A stretch of DNA of 64,000 nt from Cherax quadricarinatus (lineage: Eukaryota > Arthropoda > Malacostraca > Decapoda > Parastacidae): NCBI RefSeq assembly GCF_038502225.1, contig NC_091378.1, forward strand, positions 8,330,427 to 8,394,426, in the 5' to 3' direction. Shown here one piece after another: positions 33,700 through 43,932 of this stretch. The notes beneath the pieces were generated by a model. It made no database searches. It saw only the letters and a list, made by a program, of their open reading frames with translations, and was not told where the DNA came from. The stretch's first letter is position 1, and every line of letters begins with the position of its first letter. A program made the position numbers and the translations under genes.

Positions 33700-33800
33700 A
33701 ATTCAGTTTACGATATTGACTGAGACGTTTCGTCCACCAGGAACTTTATCAATCCCTGGTGGACGAAATGTCGTCAGAGTAAATGCCAAACTGAGTACTG
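33700..33800. mobile_element. hammerhead-like fold-back (family J)
   Basis: Left arm TTTACGATATTGACTGAGAC..TTTCGTCCACCAGG, 13-nt centre, right arm CCTGGTGGACGAAATGTCGTCAGAGTAAA. The minus strand carries TTGATAA, a GTTC..GGAC hairpin and GAAACGTC (33752-33724). The plus copy starts inside helix II. Confidence 0.65.
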
Positions 33801-33879
33801 GGTCTTATTCGATCTCATGTAAGATAACACTTAAAATGTTAACTCAAATGTTAATAGGATAATCAGTGCTTATTCTATG

Positions 33880-33998
33880 GGTAACATTAATAATGGGTTG
33901 GGCGAATATTTTTGTTAGTGGGTTTGGGTTTGAGAAGAACGTGCCAAGTATGGGCCAGTAGGCCTGCTGCAGCGTTCCTCCTCTCTTATGTTCTTATG
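33880..33998 (+). mobile_element. CR1-type LINE 3' end
   Basis: GTGGGTTTGGGTTTGAGAAG..GTATGGGCCAGTAGGCCTGCTGCAG..TTCTTATGTTCTTATG, as at the ends of copies A and B. Confidence 0.75.
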
Positions 33999-34311
33999 AA
34001 ATGCCAGGCAAACATTATAACGAGTCATACATAAAACAGACTAGGCAAAATATAAACACCAGAATTATCAAATATGATAGAAGAGTCAGGTACGACCAGG
34101 ACGACCCGGCCATTTTCCAGCAAGTACGAGAAAGTGTACTCATCAGTTGTAAACTGAACTTCAGTTTGTTACGAGGACAGTGGATACCAGATATCATCAC
34201 TGTATGACGTGCAAAATATTACGTTTCAGTATCCAGTTTTGATACTTAAGTGCTTAAGTTATCTGTGAGTGAGAGCATGCAAGATTATTTAACAACTACT
34301 AACAATGATCA

Positions 34312-34380
34312 AGAGAAAGGAGGAGCACTGCAGCAGGCCTACCGGCCCACACAAAGCCGGTCCTTATTTCAAAAACACCT
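34312..34380 (-). mobile_element. CR1-type LINE 3' tail (minus)
   Basis: The minus strand reads GGACCGGCTTTGTGTGGGCC..TAGGCCTGCTGCAGTGCTCCTCC. Tail only. Confidence 0.7.
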
Positions 34381-34631
34381 ATTTTCCACTTGTCATTCTT
34401 AGCTACTCACCGTCAGCCAGGTTATTCGCTATGCTGCATACATATACCTGCTCCGGTGACGTCTGCTGAAGAGGGTCTCCGAGGTCGAAATGTAGAGTTT
34501 TCATTTTTGCGTATATTTATACCCAAATGGTTCTCACTTTTCATCGGTCTTTGTTATGACACCTTAAATCCCGAGCACACATTCATGTTTGTACAGTATT
34601 ATGTATATACGTACATACATGCGAACATGTG

Positions 34632-34636
<5 letters not shown>

Positions 34637-34690
<54 letters not shown>
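34637..34690. repeat. (GC)n-(AC)n microsatellite
   Basis: GCGCGCGC followed by about 50 bp of AC. Confidence 0.95.
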
Positions 34691-34693
<3 letters not shown>

Positions 34694-35207
34694 TTACCAT
34701 TCAATATACCTATTCCAGTTACAGTTCCACTTTCTTTTATTCCATACAAGAATACCCATCTATTTATCTATCTCATCTACGAATCCATCAGCCTGATGCA
34801 TCTTCGTTCTCTGCGAATTTCGAGGAAATCCTGACTATCGGATTCTCGCGAACTAGTTGAGAAAGCCTCTTCGCTGACAAGCGGTAAACCCATCGTTACA
34901 ATAACTCTGTTTGGTCGCTCAGCTCCGCGAAGCAACGCGAAATTGATTACAAATACTGCACAAGTGAAACTGCTTTATCTGTTTTGCTTAAGCTTTGCGA
35001 CTTTGGTCGAGTCATTAGTGAGCAAATTTATCAGGTTCCGTCTCTCACCTCTCTCTCTCGCTCTCTCTCCCTCGCTCTCTCTCTCTCTTTTGCTCCTGGT
35101 GTATCGAGCTCCTGGACCCACAACGCCTGTCTCTCGAACTTCAGTCTTTGATTTCGAAAGTTCAGCTATTTTTACGGTCGGAATTATTTCAAGGTTATGA
35201 ATAACTT
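34691..35207. other. no gene; CT-rich patch at 35051-35092
   Basis: Nothing recognised except a short (CT)n patch. Confidence 0.4.
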
Positions 35208-35553
35208 GTAAACAAAATCAGTGAGCCATGACTCGATCCACGAGAGCACTTTTCCCCCAGTGCCATGAGCTGCCACTTTCTTCAACAGTCTTTGGTGCGG
35301 AACTCTATCAAAAGCCTTACTAAAATCTAAGTAAATAATATCAAATTCTTTATCGTGGTCAACAGCCTCAAAAGCTTTACTGAAGAAAGTTAATAAATTA
35401 GTTAGACAAGACCGGCCTCTTGTGAATCCATGCTGAGTATCATTAATCAAGCTATGATTATCGAGATGGCTTCTTATAATCTCAGCTATAATTGACTCTA
35501 GTAATTTGCCTACAATTGAGGTCAGGCTTATTGGGCGGTAATTTGACGGTAAT
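35208..35553 (-). pseudogene. CR1 RT internal fragment, copy-A subfamily
   Basis: The minus strand encodes NYRPISLTSIVGKLLES, HSLINDTQHGFTRGRSC, YLDFSKAFDRVPH and SWIESWLTD without interruption, differing from copy A (9972-10312) at only a few residues. Both the upstream SPGPD block and the downstream GVPQGS and FADD blocks are absent, so this is an internal piece, not a 5'-truncated insertion. Confidence 0.85.
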
Positions 35554-35657
35554 TTGGCAATACAATGGTCGAGAAGATATCTGAAGAGAGCAAGAAGGGG
35601 GAATTATGAGCTGGAGCTGCTGATGCAAACATACAGAGACTGGAAGAAGAACTTGAA

Positions 35658-36092
35658 GTGCTGAAGCAGGATATAAAGATGAGTATTGAAAGGAGCAAGG
35701 TTGAGGAAATAGAAACATCAGCGAACAGTGAGGGGACTGGAGGAGGAGATGGAGTCTCTTTCAAAATGAACATTTGGGAAACAAAAAAGATGCTTAAATC
35801 GGATCTAGAGATATGGAGGGAAAAGAAACAGGAAGAGAGGGAGAGTTCAATAATTACTGATAGGCTTCAGGAGGCTGAGGGGACGACCTATGATGAAAGA
35901 CATTGGGAAGAAAAAGAGATTGAGAGCATCTTCGCAATAACTGGGAAGATGTCCCAGGTAACAAATTTCCACAGACTTAGGGGGTATTTGAGGGGGAAAA
36001 TATGCCCAGTCAAATTGACATTCATGATAGAAGTGGTATGGAACAGGATACTCCAACAGAAACTGCTGTTAAAGGACTCCCAAAACTATCAG
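35658..36092 (+). pseudogene. C-family LINE ORF1 (coiled-coil), 3' part
   Basis: 145 codons, Glu/Lys/Arg-rich with heptad-like spacing (LEEELEVLKQDIK just upstream in frame, KKQEERESSIITDRLQEAE inside), then VTNFHRLRGYLRGKICPVKLTF, resembling the conserved RxGxY..RPxKVxF segment of LINE ORF1 RNA-binding proteins. Likely binds element RNA in the family. Here the end is frameshifted after KDSQNYQ, and YLDRDRTRKDRE follows in another frame. Confidence 0.6.
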
Positions 36093-36417
36093 TGAGTGTA
36101 CCTCGACCGTGACAGAACACGAAAAGATCGGGAATAATTAACAGTGACAGCAAGAAGGAAAGAGACAGGGTAGGCATCGACACAAAGGAAAGTTCAGCCT
36201 CAGGGGGAACACCAAACACAAATGATCACAGAACCCTCTCAATCCCTACCACCCCATACAAACCAAACACAATAACTAGAAACAAACCACATTCCACAAC
36301 CCCTAACCCCACCAGCACTAATACCACCATCACAGCAGCCTTTCATAATATCCTGTCCCCCCCACTTTCCACACACCCAGTGTGCACCAGCCCCTCCCTT
36401 CTCCGAAAACGCAATAC

Positions 36418-37294
36418 TGGAAAGGACGCTGAAGATACAGTACACAAATGTAGATGGAATAACAAATAAAACTGAGGTGTGCCACAAAAGATTCATTGAG
36501 GCATCCCTGGACATCATAGCACCCACGGAGACGAAACTCACAGTGATAACAAATTCGATTTTTCCAAATGAATATTAGATCCTGAGGAAAGAAGGAATAG
36601 AAAGGGAGGAAGAGTTGCACTGTTCATTATGAACCAGTAGAGTTTTGAGGAAATGGGAGGAGTGGACAGAAGGGAAGCAGATGATTTCATAGTAGGAACG
36701 TTTCATACCGTGGGTCGAAAGGTGACAGCAGTTATGTACAACCCACCTCTGAACAGCAAGAGATGAAGACAAGAGTACAGTGAAAACAATAGAGCAAAGG
36801 TGAATACATAAGCTGAGGTGGCCAGAAGGGCCATACAAAGTTGCTCGTCATGAGGGATTTCACTCACAAGATTGACTGGAAAAACCTAGAGTTACATGGG
36901 GACCAGATTCGTGGAGGGCTATGATGCTGGAGACAGTATTGTAAAACTTCATGCACTAACATATTAGGGATACATCCAGAGAGAGAGAGGCCAGACATAA
37001 GGGATATCACACATGAAAGGCCCCTTGGTGCTAGTGACCACGTGGTCCTGAGTTTCGAATACCTTGTAGAGTTAACAGCGGAGAATGAAACACCAGGAGG
37101 GGAAAAGCCAATCTTCTAAAAAGGGGACTACACAGGTATGAGGCGATTCCTGCATGAGGTGCAGTGGGAAAGAAAATTAGAGGGAAAGACAATAAATGAA
37201 ATGATTAAGTGATTACAAAATGCATGGAGGGAGAGAAAAAATTTATACCAAGGGGAAACAGAAATGGGAAGACCAGAGTGAGTGTATGGTTTAC
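36418..37294 (+). pseudogene. C-family LINE endonuclease, degraded
   Basis: LKIQYTNVDGITNKTE, then DIIAPTETKLTV (catalytic Glu; C2 has DIIAVTETKLTG), a TAG in place of a codon after IFPNEY, a GRVALF remnant, and MRDFTHKIDWKNLE corresponding to GDFNHKKTDWENLE in C2. An AGAGAGAGAG run at 36971-36984 marks the site that is expanded to (GA)17 in C2. Confidence 0.7.
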
Positions 37295-37702
37295 TTGGAG
37301 CTGTAAAGAGACGTAGAATGAGAGGAGATATCGAAGTGTATAAGTGGATGAAGGGCATAAGCAAGGGTGATATTATTAAAAAATACTTTGGATATCGACT
37401 CAGGTAAGAACCATGAATAACAGATTTAAGATAAATTTAGATTTAAAAGGGGCATAGGTAAGTATTGGTTTTCAGAGTGGTCGATACGTGGAATAATCTT
37501 CCGAGAAGGTTAATCGAGGCTAGGACCCTGAGTAGCTTTAAAAAGAGATTGGATAAATATATGAGTGGGAGGGGCTGGGTTTGATTGGTGTGGTGGGTAC
37601 GGAAGTAAATTCTTGGGTAGCTTTGGGTAGTGGTGGTTTTGATAAGGAACTGCCTTGTATGGGCCAGTAGACCTTCTGCAGTGTTCCTACATTCTTATGT
37701 TC
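37295..37702 (+). mobile_element. CR1 3' fragment nested in C1
   Basis: C1 breaks after TGGTTTAC (C2: TTGGTTTACCCAAAG) and resumes at CAAAG near 37702. The insert encodes broken RRRMRGD..EVYKWMKGISKGDI, GIGKYWF and WNNLPRRLIEARTLSSFKKR and ends GGGCCAGTAGACCTTCTGCAG..TTCTTATGTTC, a CR1 tail of a third subfamily. Confidence 0.8.
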
Positions 37703-39573
37703 AAAGCCAAGTGTGCTAGAGCATGGAAAAAGCGTAGAAGGCAGAGGACTCAAAAAAACAAAGAGTTGAACAGAACCATAAACGAATATGCATGGATAAG
37801 GAGAGAGGCCCAGTGAAAATATGGGACTGACACAGCAGTATAACAGTATAACAACTCTGACCCAGAGTTGTTATAATGTCACATGAGAAAGAAAACAACA
37901 GTCAAGACTAGGTAATCAGGTTGAGGAAGGGAGCTCACAAAGAGTGAACAGGAAGTATGTGAAGAGCTTAACACAAAATTTAGAGAAGAATTCACAGTGG
38001 AGACAGAAATGCTTCCAGGAAACGAAAGTGGTGGTAGGGAGCAACAGCACTTACTGGACACACTGCATATAACCAAGGAGATGGTGAAGAAACTGCTAGG
38101 TGAACCAGATACCTCGAAGGCTGTGGGCCCAGATAACACCTTTCCATGGGCCCTGAGAGACAGGGAAAGCAGAGGAACTGTGTGTGCCTCTTGCAGCAAT
38201 CTTCAATGAATCTATCGAAGCAGGGCAACTACCTGAAGTGTGGAAGAAAGCATATGTAGATTCAATTTTTAAGAAAGGAGACAGGCAGTATTAAACTACA
38301 GATCAGTGTCACTGACTTGTATGTAAAGTCATAGTAAAGATTATCAGGAGAAGAATGGTGGAGCACATAGAAAGGATTCGGTATATACATGACGATCATC
38401 ATGGCTTCATGGATGGGAAATTCTGTGTCACAAATCTACTCGAGTTCTACGACAAGGTAACAGAAGTAAGACATGAGAGAGAGGGATAGGTACATTGCAT
38501 CTTTTTGGACTAAGATGGCTTTTGACACAGTACCACACAAAAGAAGACTGGTTCACAACCTAGAGGAGCAGGCAGGAATAGCAGGGAAAGCACTGCAATA
38601 GATCAGGGAATATCTGACAGGAAGGAAACGAGTGTTGGTACGTGAAGAGGTGTCAGAGTTGGCCCATGTCTCGAGTGGGGTTCCACATGGGTCAGCCCTA
38701 GGTCTGGTGCTGTTTCTTGTATATGTAAATGATATGATGGAAGGAACAGATTCAGAGGTGTCTTTGTTAGCCAGTAATGTGAAACTAATGATTAGAATTT
38801 AAGCGGACGAGGATCAGGTAAGTTTACAAGACGATCTGGACAAGCTTCAAGCCCGGTCCGACAAATGGCTTCTGGAGTTTAACCCCAGCAAGTACAAAGT
38901 TATGAATCTTGGGGAAGCACAAAGAAAACCGTAGACGAAGTATAGACTAGGGGAATAAAAGGCTGCAAACCTCACTTAAGGAAAAGGTTCTTGGGGTGAG
39001 CAGTATACCGAACCTGTCCCCTGAGGCGCACATCAATTAAGATCTGCAACACATGGGCGCCTGGCAAACCAGAGAATAGCATTTCGACACAAGTAAGGAG
39101 TCATTGACGACACAGTACACCGTGTATGTCAGGCCCATATTGGAGTATGCAGCACTAGTTTGGAACTCACACCTGGTCAAGCACGTCAAGAAAATAGAAA
39201 AAGTGCAAAGGTTTGCAACAAGGCTAGTTCCAGAGCTACGGGGAATGTCCTACAAAGAAAGGTTAAAGGAAATCGGCCTGACGAAACTGGAGGACAGGAG
39301 GGTTATGGAAGACATGATATCGACATACAAAATAGAGCGAGAAATTGACAACGTGGACAGAGACAGGATGTTCCAGAGATGGGACAGAGAAACAAGGGGT
39401 CACAACTAGAAGTTGAAGACTCAGATGAGTCAGAGATGCTAGAAAGTATTTCTTTAGTCAGAGTTGTTAGGAAGTGGAATAGTCTGGCAAGTGATGTAGT
39501 GGAGGCAGGAACTATACGTAGTTTTAAGGCTAGGTATGATAAAGCTCATGGAGCAGGGAGAGAGAGGGCCTAG
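37703..39573 (+). pseudogene. C-family LINE reverse transcriptase, copy C1
   Basis: RT blocks in broken frames: SKAVGPD (near 38115), LPEVWKKAYVDSIFKKGDR, HHGFMDGKFCVTNLLEFYDKVTE (near 38400), a stop-ridden LD..TAF region, SSGVPHGSALGL (near 38680), a decayed ADD box, then TTQYTVYVRPILEYAALVWNS (39104) and VRKWNSLASDVVEAGTIRSF (to 39573). Many stops. Function in the family: copying element RNA at the target site. Confidence 0.75.
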
Positions 39574-39599
39574 TAGCGATCAGTGAAGAGGCGGGGCCA

Positions 39600-39678
39600 G
39601 GAGCTATGACTCGATCTCTGAAACCACATGTAGAAGAGTACATGTAGAAGAGTACATATAGATGAGCACACACACGCG

Positions 39679-39735
<57 letters not shown>
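39600..39735. repeat. LINE tail (GCGC)(AC)n
   Basis: GTAGAAGAGTACAT is duplicated, then GCGCGCGCACACAC..., about 60 bp of AC, at the exact 3' end of C1. Confidence 0.85.
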
Positions 39736-39737
<2 letters not shown>

Positions 39738-40066
39738 TACGTCTCTTACTTTAGTGGTAAATATACCTGGCTTAGACATGTTAGCTGAAGCCTCCACCTA
39801 TTTTGGAGATAGAACTTCTCGCATGTTTTTCTTTTTTTTTTCTTTCTCTCGACACGCCAATTATAAGTTTTGATCAGATTCTGAATTCGGCTTGAAGATC
39901 TGCGGGAGATTTATACTTGTCACTGAATTGCAAAGTAGCAGATGTCGTGCGCCGCGTGACCAAGTTCCATCACAGCAGCGGCTGTAGCTTACAAGAAATT
40001 ATTTACGATAATATACAAGTAAAATAACAGTCATCGAGTACGCTGCACCGGCATTTAATTTCACAG
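39736..40066. other. no recognisable feature
   Basis: Nothing identified. Confidence 0.35.
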
Positions 40067-40082
40067 ATTATATATATATAAT

Positions 40083-40160
<78 letters not shown>
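40067..40160. repeat. (TA)n tract
   Basis: TA with two phase slips, next to the PLE left end. Confidence 0.95.
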
Positions 40161-40168
<8 letters not shown>

Positions 40169-40196
40169 AAACAACCACTGTGAAATAATTGAGAAA

Positions 40197-40234
40197 TTCC
40201 AAGGGCTTTCGTGACTACTCACATTATCAAGGAA
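40197..40234 (-). ncRNA. hammerhead ribozyme core at PLE left end
   Basis: Minus strand: TTCC, TTGATAA, helix II GTGA-GTAG-TCAC, GAAA, GCCCTT, GGAA. TTCC and GGAA pair as helix I. PLE relatives would have self-complementary AGCGCT (as at 45735-45765); here it is AGCCCT. Confidence 0.65.
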
Positions 40235-40295
40235 CAATAAAAGTATTCTTCCCATCAAGATAGAGTTAAACTATCTGTTTTCTCATCAATGTTTT

Positions 40296-40936
40296 TGAGA
40301 GCTTTACGTATTTGTAGTCCAGAGTTCATGAGGAAATATCCAAAATTTATGAAATAGTTAATGGTTTGAAATACCCAAGAAACGTAATTGATAAATCTTT
40401 TAAAATTGCTAGAAATACTTTTTATAACCCAAAAAGGGACAACCAACCTTATTCAACTAAAAATGTGTTGGTTCTCCCTTACTATGAAAACTTGGTTGAT
40501 ATGCCTTAAGACTTTTAATATCAAAATTGTATTTAAAAATCTTGATACAGTAAAAAACCTTTTGATAAAGAATTCCCCCCAAAATGCTGACGGATGTCTA
40601 TATAAGATTCCTTGTAAAATTTGCGATAAAGTTTATTACGGTCAAACTGGTAGAAGTCTCGAACTAAGATTAAAACAACATAAATATAGCATTAGAACTG
40701 GACAAGATTCCAATGCTCTATTTATTCATGCGAGAGATTTTAACCATCCAATTGATTTTCAAAAAGTTGAGAAAGTAGTATCAAGCAAGTCCATTTTCGA
40801 CAGGAATATAATTGAATCTTGTTTCACAAAAAGCAGTTTTGACAATAATATGAATATTTTCTTTGGTTTATATAAATTAGATCCATTTATAATTAATAGA
40901 ATTTGGGAAGAATTTAATAATACATTGGACAAATAA
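40296..40936 (+). pseudogene. PLE C-terminal region with GIY-YIG endonuclease
   Basis: Upstream frame: RALRICSPEF, then KIYEIVNGLKYPRNVIDKSF and LVLPYYENLVDMP, the usual link between PLE RT and endonuclease, closed by a frameshift and TAA near 40508. The second frame (about 40505-40936) has DGCLYKIPCKICDKVYYGQTGR, the GIY-YIG signature (YKIPC..C..VYYGQTGR), the Arg in RSLELRLKQHKYSIR and the family end NRIWEEFNNTL. Cys pairs (PCKIC) fit the CCHH-type linker of PLE endonucleases. The enzyme would nick target DNA. Two frames are needed, so inactive. Confidence 0.85.
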
Positions 40937-40939
40937 TAA

Positions 40940-41040
40940 ATTTTAAAATTCTTAATTCTTGGGTAGAATAGTTTGTTGGTTGTGTGAAGGACCTGTCTAG
41001 TTGGGCCGGCGGGCCTGCTGCAATGTTCTCTTTCTTATGA
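40940..41040 (+). repeat. CR1-like tail segment in the PLE 3' region
   Basis: TTGGGTAGAATAGTTTG..GGACCTGTCTAGTTGGGCCGGCGGGCCTGCTGCAATGTTC..TTCTTATG closely parallels the 3' UTR of CR1 copy A (GGACCTGCCTAGTATGGGCC..GGCCTGCTTCAGTGTTCC..TTCTTATG). Confidence 0.7.
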
Positions 41041-41133
41041 GTCGCGCGTCAGGTGATGTTCTGTTGTGGGATTTGATGGTGAGGTGTGGTCTAGACCCTT
41101 TATATGCCTTCCTCTGATGCATTACTTTTATTG

Positions 41134-41171
41134 TTTTTTGATAATGTGAGTAGTCACGAAAGTGCTAAGAA
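41134..41171 (+). ncRNA. hammerhead ribozyme core at PLE right end
   Basis: TTTT, TTGATAA (41138-41144), helix II GTGA-GTAG-TCAC, GAAA (41158-41161), GTGCTA, AGAA. TTTT pairs with AGAA (one G-U). Inverted relative to the core at 40197-40234. Confidence 0.6.
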
Positions 41172-41244
41172 TTTCTCTATTCTTTCACAGTGGTTGTTTT
41201 GTATATTCTGAAGTCACCTGTTTACTGTGATCTTATTGCATATA

Positions 41245-41246
<2 letters not shown>

Positions 41247-41326
<80 letters not shown>
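41247..41326. repeat. (TA)n tract
   Basis: About 80 bp of TA ending at the TIR element. Confidence 0.95.
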
Positions 41327-41329
<3 letters not shown>

Positions 41330-41711
41330 GTGCCGAATAGGCAGAACTTGCGATCTTGGCTTAAACAGCAACGCTCATCTTGCCATACAGGACAAGTGAA
41401 TATTTGTGTATGCAATAATTTCGCCAAAATCATTCTGAACCTAACGAAAAAAATATATTTCACTGTGTTTGTTTAGTATTAAATTATTGTAAACAAATCT
41501 AAAATATATTTAGTTGGGTTAGGCTAAAATAAATTGTTCTTTTTATAAGGTTAGGTAAGTTTTCTAAGATTCTTCTGGTGCAAAATTAAAATTTTTTACA
41601 TTAACATTAATGAAAAAAATATATCTTTAAACGTATAAGAGAAAATTTTAGAAAGGACTTAATTTTAAATGAGTTCTTGCTAATTGACCAGTTTTACATA
41701 TTCGGCACCAC
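41327..41711. mobile_element. non-autonomous TIR element, copy 2
   Basis: 385 bp, starts GTCGTGCCGAATA and ends TATTCGGCACCAC, TIR match 12 of 13. Same length and order as copy 1 at 1278-1664, again inside TA repeats. Confidence 0.8.
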
Positions 41712-41759
41712 ATATATATATGTGAGGGAAAAGTTCAATAGATAGGAGTAGCGAGGGAG

Positions 41760-41950
41760 TATATAGTAACAATAGTTTCATTGCCGGCTACTTGTTAAGG
41801 TAGGGTAAGTCCAGCTCCCGCTATCCCCTCCCCTTTTTTCCCCCTCCCCGAAAGTGATAGTTTGCTTGCCGGCTACTTGTTAAGGTAGGGTCAGTCTAGC
41901 TCCCGCTATCCCTGCCCCTCCTTCCCCCCCCCCCCCCCGGAAAGGTGACG
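41760..41950. repeat. ~87-bp direct duplication and poly-C
   Basis: TTGCCGGCTACTTGTTAAGG, GTAGGGT, AGCTCCCGCTATCCC occurs at about 41781 and 41867. The second copy ends in a run of 15-16 C. Confidence 0.8.
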
Positions 41951-42483
41951 TGTGGGCTCCGGTCCAAACAGTAATCTCTAGACTCACAGCTCCCAGCACT
42001 ACTGTAAGTACATGCCTGCCTTGTATTCTAGTGGATTTATTGGTTGAAAGCTTCACTTTTGACCAATAATAAGCTTAGTCCTTTCAGTCTTGCTCTAAGT
42101 TGACTGTTGTAATAATCACCATATTTAGGTATTGTACTTATCATGGAGAGTGATTTCTTAAGCAGTGGGTAAACTGTCTATCTTTCCAGCTTGGATGACA
42201 GAGAGGGTCACCTGCCAATCAACGAGCAGAATTGATGGAGAAGGACTAACGTCCTGAGACTTCCCCTTTTTGGATTTAATTACCTGTGCACCTGTATGAA
42301 ATTGCAGGACGTAACCCCTCATCATTGCAGCGGTAAAGAACCTGATTTCCTGTCATCGGGATATAATACTCACAGCTATACTGTGAAGAACGAACCGGTG
42401 GGTTGTAACCAACACCTGCGACCCCCCCCCCCATCATCAGCAACTGCTACGATTTCTATAACACGCAGTGTCACCAACACCAG
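41951..42483. other. no recognisable feature
   Basis: Nothing identified apart from a C9 run near 42423. Confidence 0.35.
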
Positions 42484-42487
42484 ACAC

Positions 42488-42559
<72 letters not shown>

Positions 42560-42773
42560 GTTGAGTTCAAATGTTATTTTATTCATTTCATTTTTCATTT
42601 TTCTTTCAAATAGGATATACCTTTCATGTTTTATTGTTTTATGTTTGCTTTAATAAATAATAAAGTGTTTATCTTTATGAATTATTATTTCGTTTTCTAT
42701 TCATTAATTTTCCTGAGGAGGAGCCAGCCTTGGTAATACTGTCTGAAGTTGTTTCAGGGCTGAGTAAGCCTTC

Positions 42774-42822
<49 letters not shown>
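42484..42822. repeat. two (TA)n tracts
   Basis: TA at 42491-42555 and 42777-42822, with AT-rich unique sequence between. Confidence 0.9.
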
Positions 42823-42826
<4 letters not shown>

Positions 42827-42851
42827 TATTTATGTTGTAAAATTACCATAT

Positions 42852-42960
42852 GGGGAGTTGAATGATAGCTCTAGGCCTTACATACTGCAATCAAAACATT
42901 TTCAGGAGTCTGCAATGTTACTGAAATGAGTAAGAAGTCTAGGTAGATTCGTTCAGGAGA
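42852..42960 (+). repeat. family H repeat
   Basis: GGGGAGTTGAATGATAGCTCTAG, CTGCAATCAAAACATTTTCAGGAG. Partner copy at 22685-22745 on the other strand. Confidence 0.6.
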
Positions 42961-42984
42961 ACACCTCTATTTAATTTCATCCTT

Positions 42985-43345
42985 TTTTATTTTGCTCCTT
43001 CCTAGTCTCTTCCTGCTCCTCCTAGTTCTACTTTTATTTCTTCTCTTCTTTCTGTGCTACGTATTACTTTTCTTCTTTTTCTCATCTACTTTGTCCTCCG
43101 CTTCGTACTCATTTTCTTCCTTTCTCATTCTCATCCCCATTTTCTTCTCCCTATTTTTCTTCCTCTTCATTTTCCCCTTCACCACCACCACCTCTTTCAT
43201 TTTCCTCCTCCACCACCACACCCACCACCTCTTCTATCTCCTCCTCCTACTCCTCCTCCTCCTCCTCCTCCTCCTCCTCCTCCTCCCCCTCCCCCTCCTC
43301 TTCCTCCTTATCCTCCTACCCCTCCTCCTCCTCCTCCTCCTCTCG
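42985..43345. repeat. pyrimidine-rich tract with (CTC)n
   Basis: Strongly C/T on the plus strand, with CTCCTC runs at 43238-43285 and 43320-43340. The leucine- or proline-rich frames are artefacts. Confidence 0.85.
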
Positions 43346-43463
43346 TACGCCAAACACACGCATCCTAATTGCCAAGCCGCCCAAGTTTTAATCATTAATT
43401 TAACACCTGCTAAAACTTAGACAAGTCTTAAGTAGACATAATCGAGGTTTAACCTTGTAAAGT

Positions 43464-43486
43464 GTGCGTGCGTGTGTTTGTGTGTT

Positions 43487-43551
<65 letters not shown>
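43464..43551. repeat. (GT)n then (GA)n
   Basis: GTGTGT..GTGAGAGAGA, about 50 bp of GA. Confidence 0.95.
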
Positions 43552-43554
<3 letters not shown>

Positions 43555-43784
43555 GTCTTCTTCTTCTTTCTCAGCGATATATTCTCCAAATAAATACGTG
43601 CTGTGAAAATTTCTTCTTCCCCTCAATAACTATTAATCTTTATAACCCAAATATTTTACCCACCGAACCACTGTAAACTAAATATTCAATTATTTCCCCG
43701 TGTATTTCAGGCGGCCACAAGACCACTGATCCTCGTGTTACTGCTGACTCAAGAGTTGTCTTAATCAATATTTATAAAAACAGT

Positions 43785-43932
43785 TGTTGATAAATTAGAC
43801 ACATGTGCAATTCTTGGGTATCTTTATTGAGGAAACGTTTCGCCACACAGTGGCTTCATCAGTCCACTGTGTGGCGAAACGTTTCCTCAATAAAGATACC
43901 CAAGAATTGCACATGTGTCTAATTTATCAACA
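43785..43932. mobile_element. family E perfect palindrome, 69-bp arms
   Basis: 66-bp perfectly complementary arms (43785-43850 and 43867-43932), or 69 bp if the TGG/CCA pairing inside is counted, leaving a 10-nt loop CTTCATCAGT. The minus copy holds the full hammerhead core; the plus copy starts at CCACTGTGTGG, within helix II. Confidence 0.9.
43838..43862 (-). ncRNA. predicted hammerhead ribozyme core
   Basis: Minus strand: CTGATGA, GCCACTGTGTGGC, GAAACGTT, the textbook CTGATGA form. Only GGA/TCC is left of helix I because the element is cut off there by the palindrome. Confidence 0.55.

Larger units (their letters stand above)
35556..39735 (+). mobile_element. C-family LINE copy C1, with CR1 tail inserted
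   Basis: A second LINE family: coiled-coil ORF1, proline-rich linker (36240-36420), APE endonuclease, RT, a 3' UTR reading AGGAGCTATGACTCGATCTCTG, then a TAGAAGAGTACA-type repeat and (AC)n. It carries many frameshifts and stops. A CR1 3' piece is inserted at 37295-37702. Aligns throughout with C2 (53505-56415). Confidence 0.8.
40163..41215 (+). mobile_element. Penelope-like element, 5'-truncated, inverted ends
   Basis: The left end (ACAAAACAACCACTGTGAAA..AAATTCC..TTTCGTGACTACTCACATTATCAA) is the inverted counterpart of the right end (TTGATAATGTGAGTAGTCACGAAA..AATTTCTC..TTTCACAGTGGTTGTTTTGT). Between them lie the C-terminal end of a PLE protein with its GIY-YIG domain and a 3' region. The reverse transcriptase is almost wholly missing. 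PLEs commonly have such partial, inverted pseudo-LTR arrangements. Confidence 0.85.
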
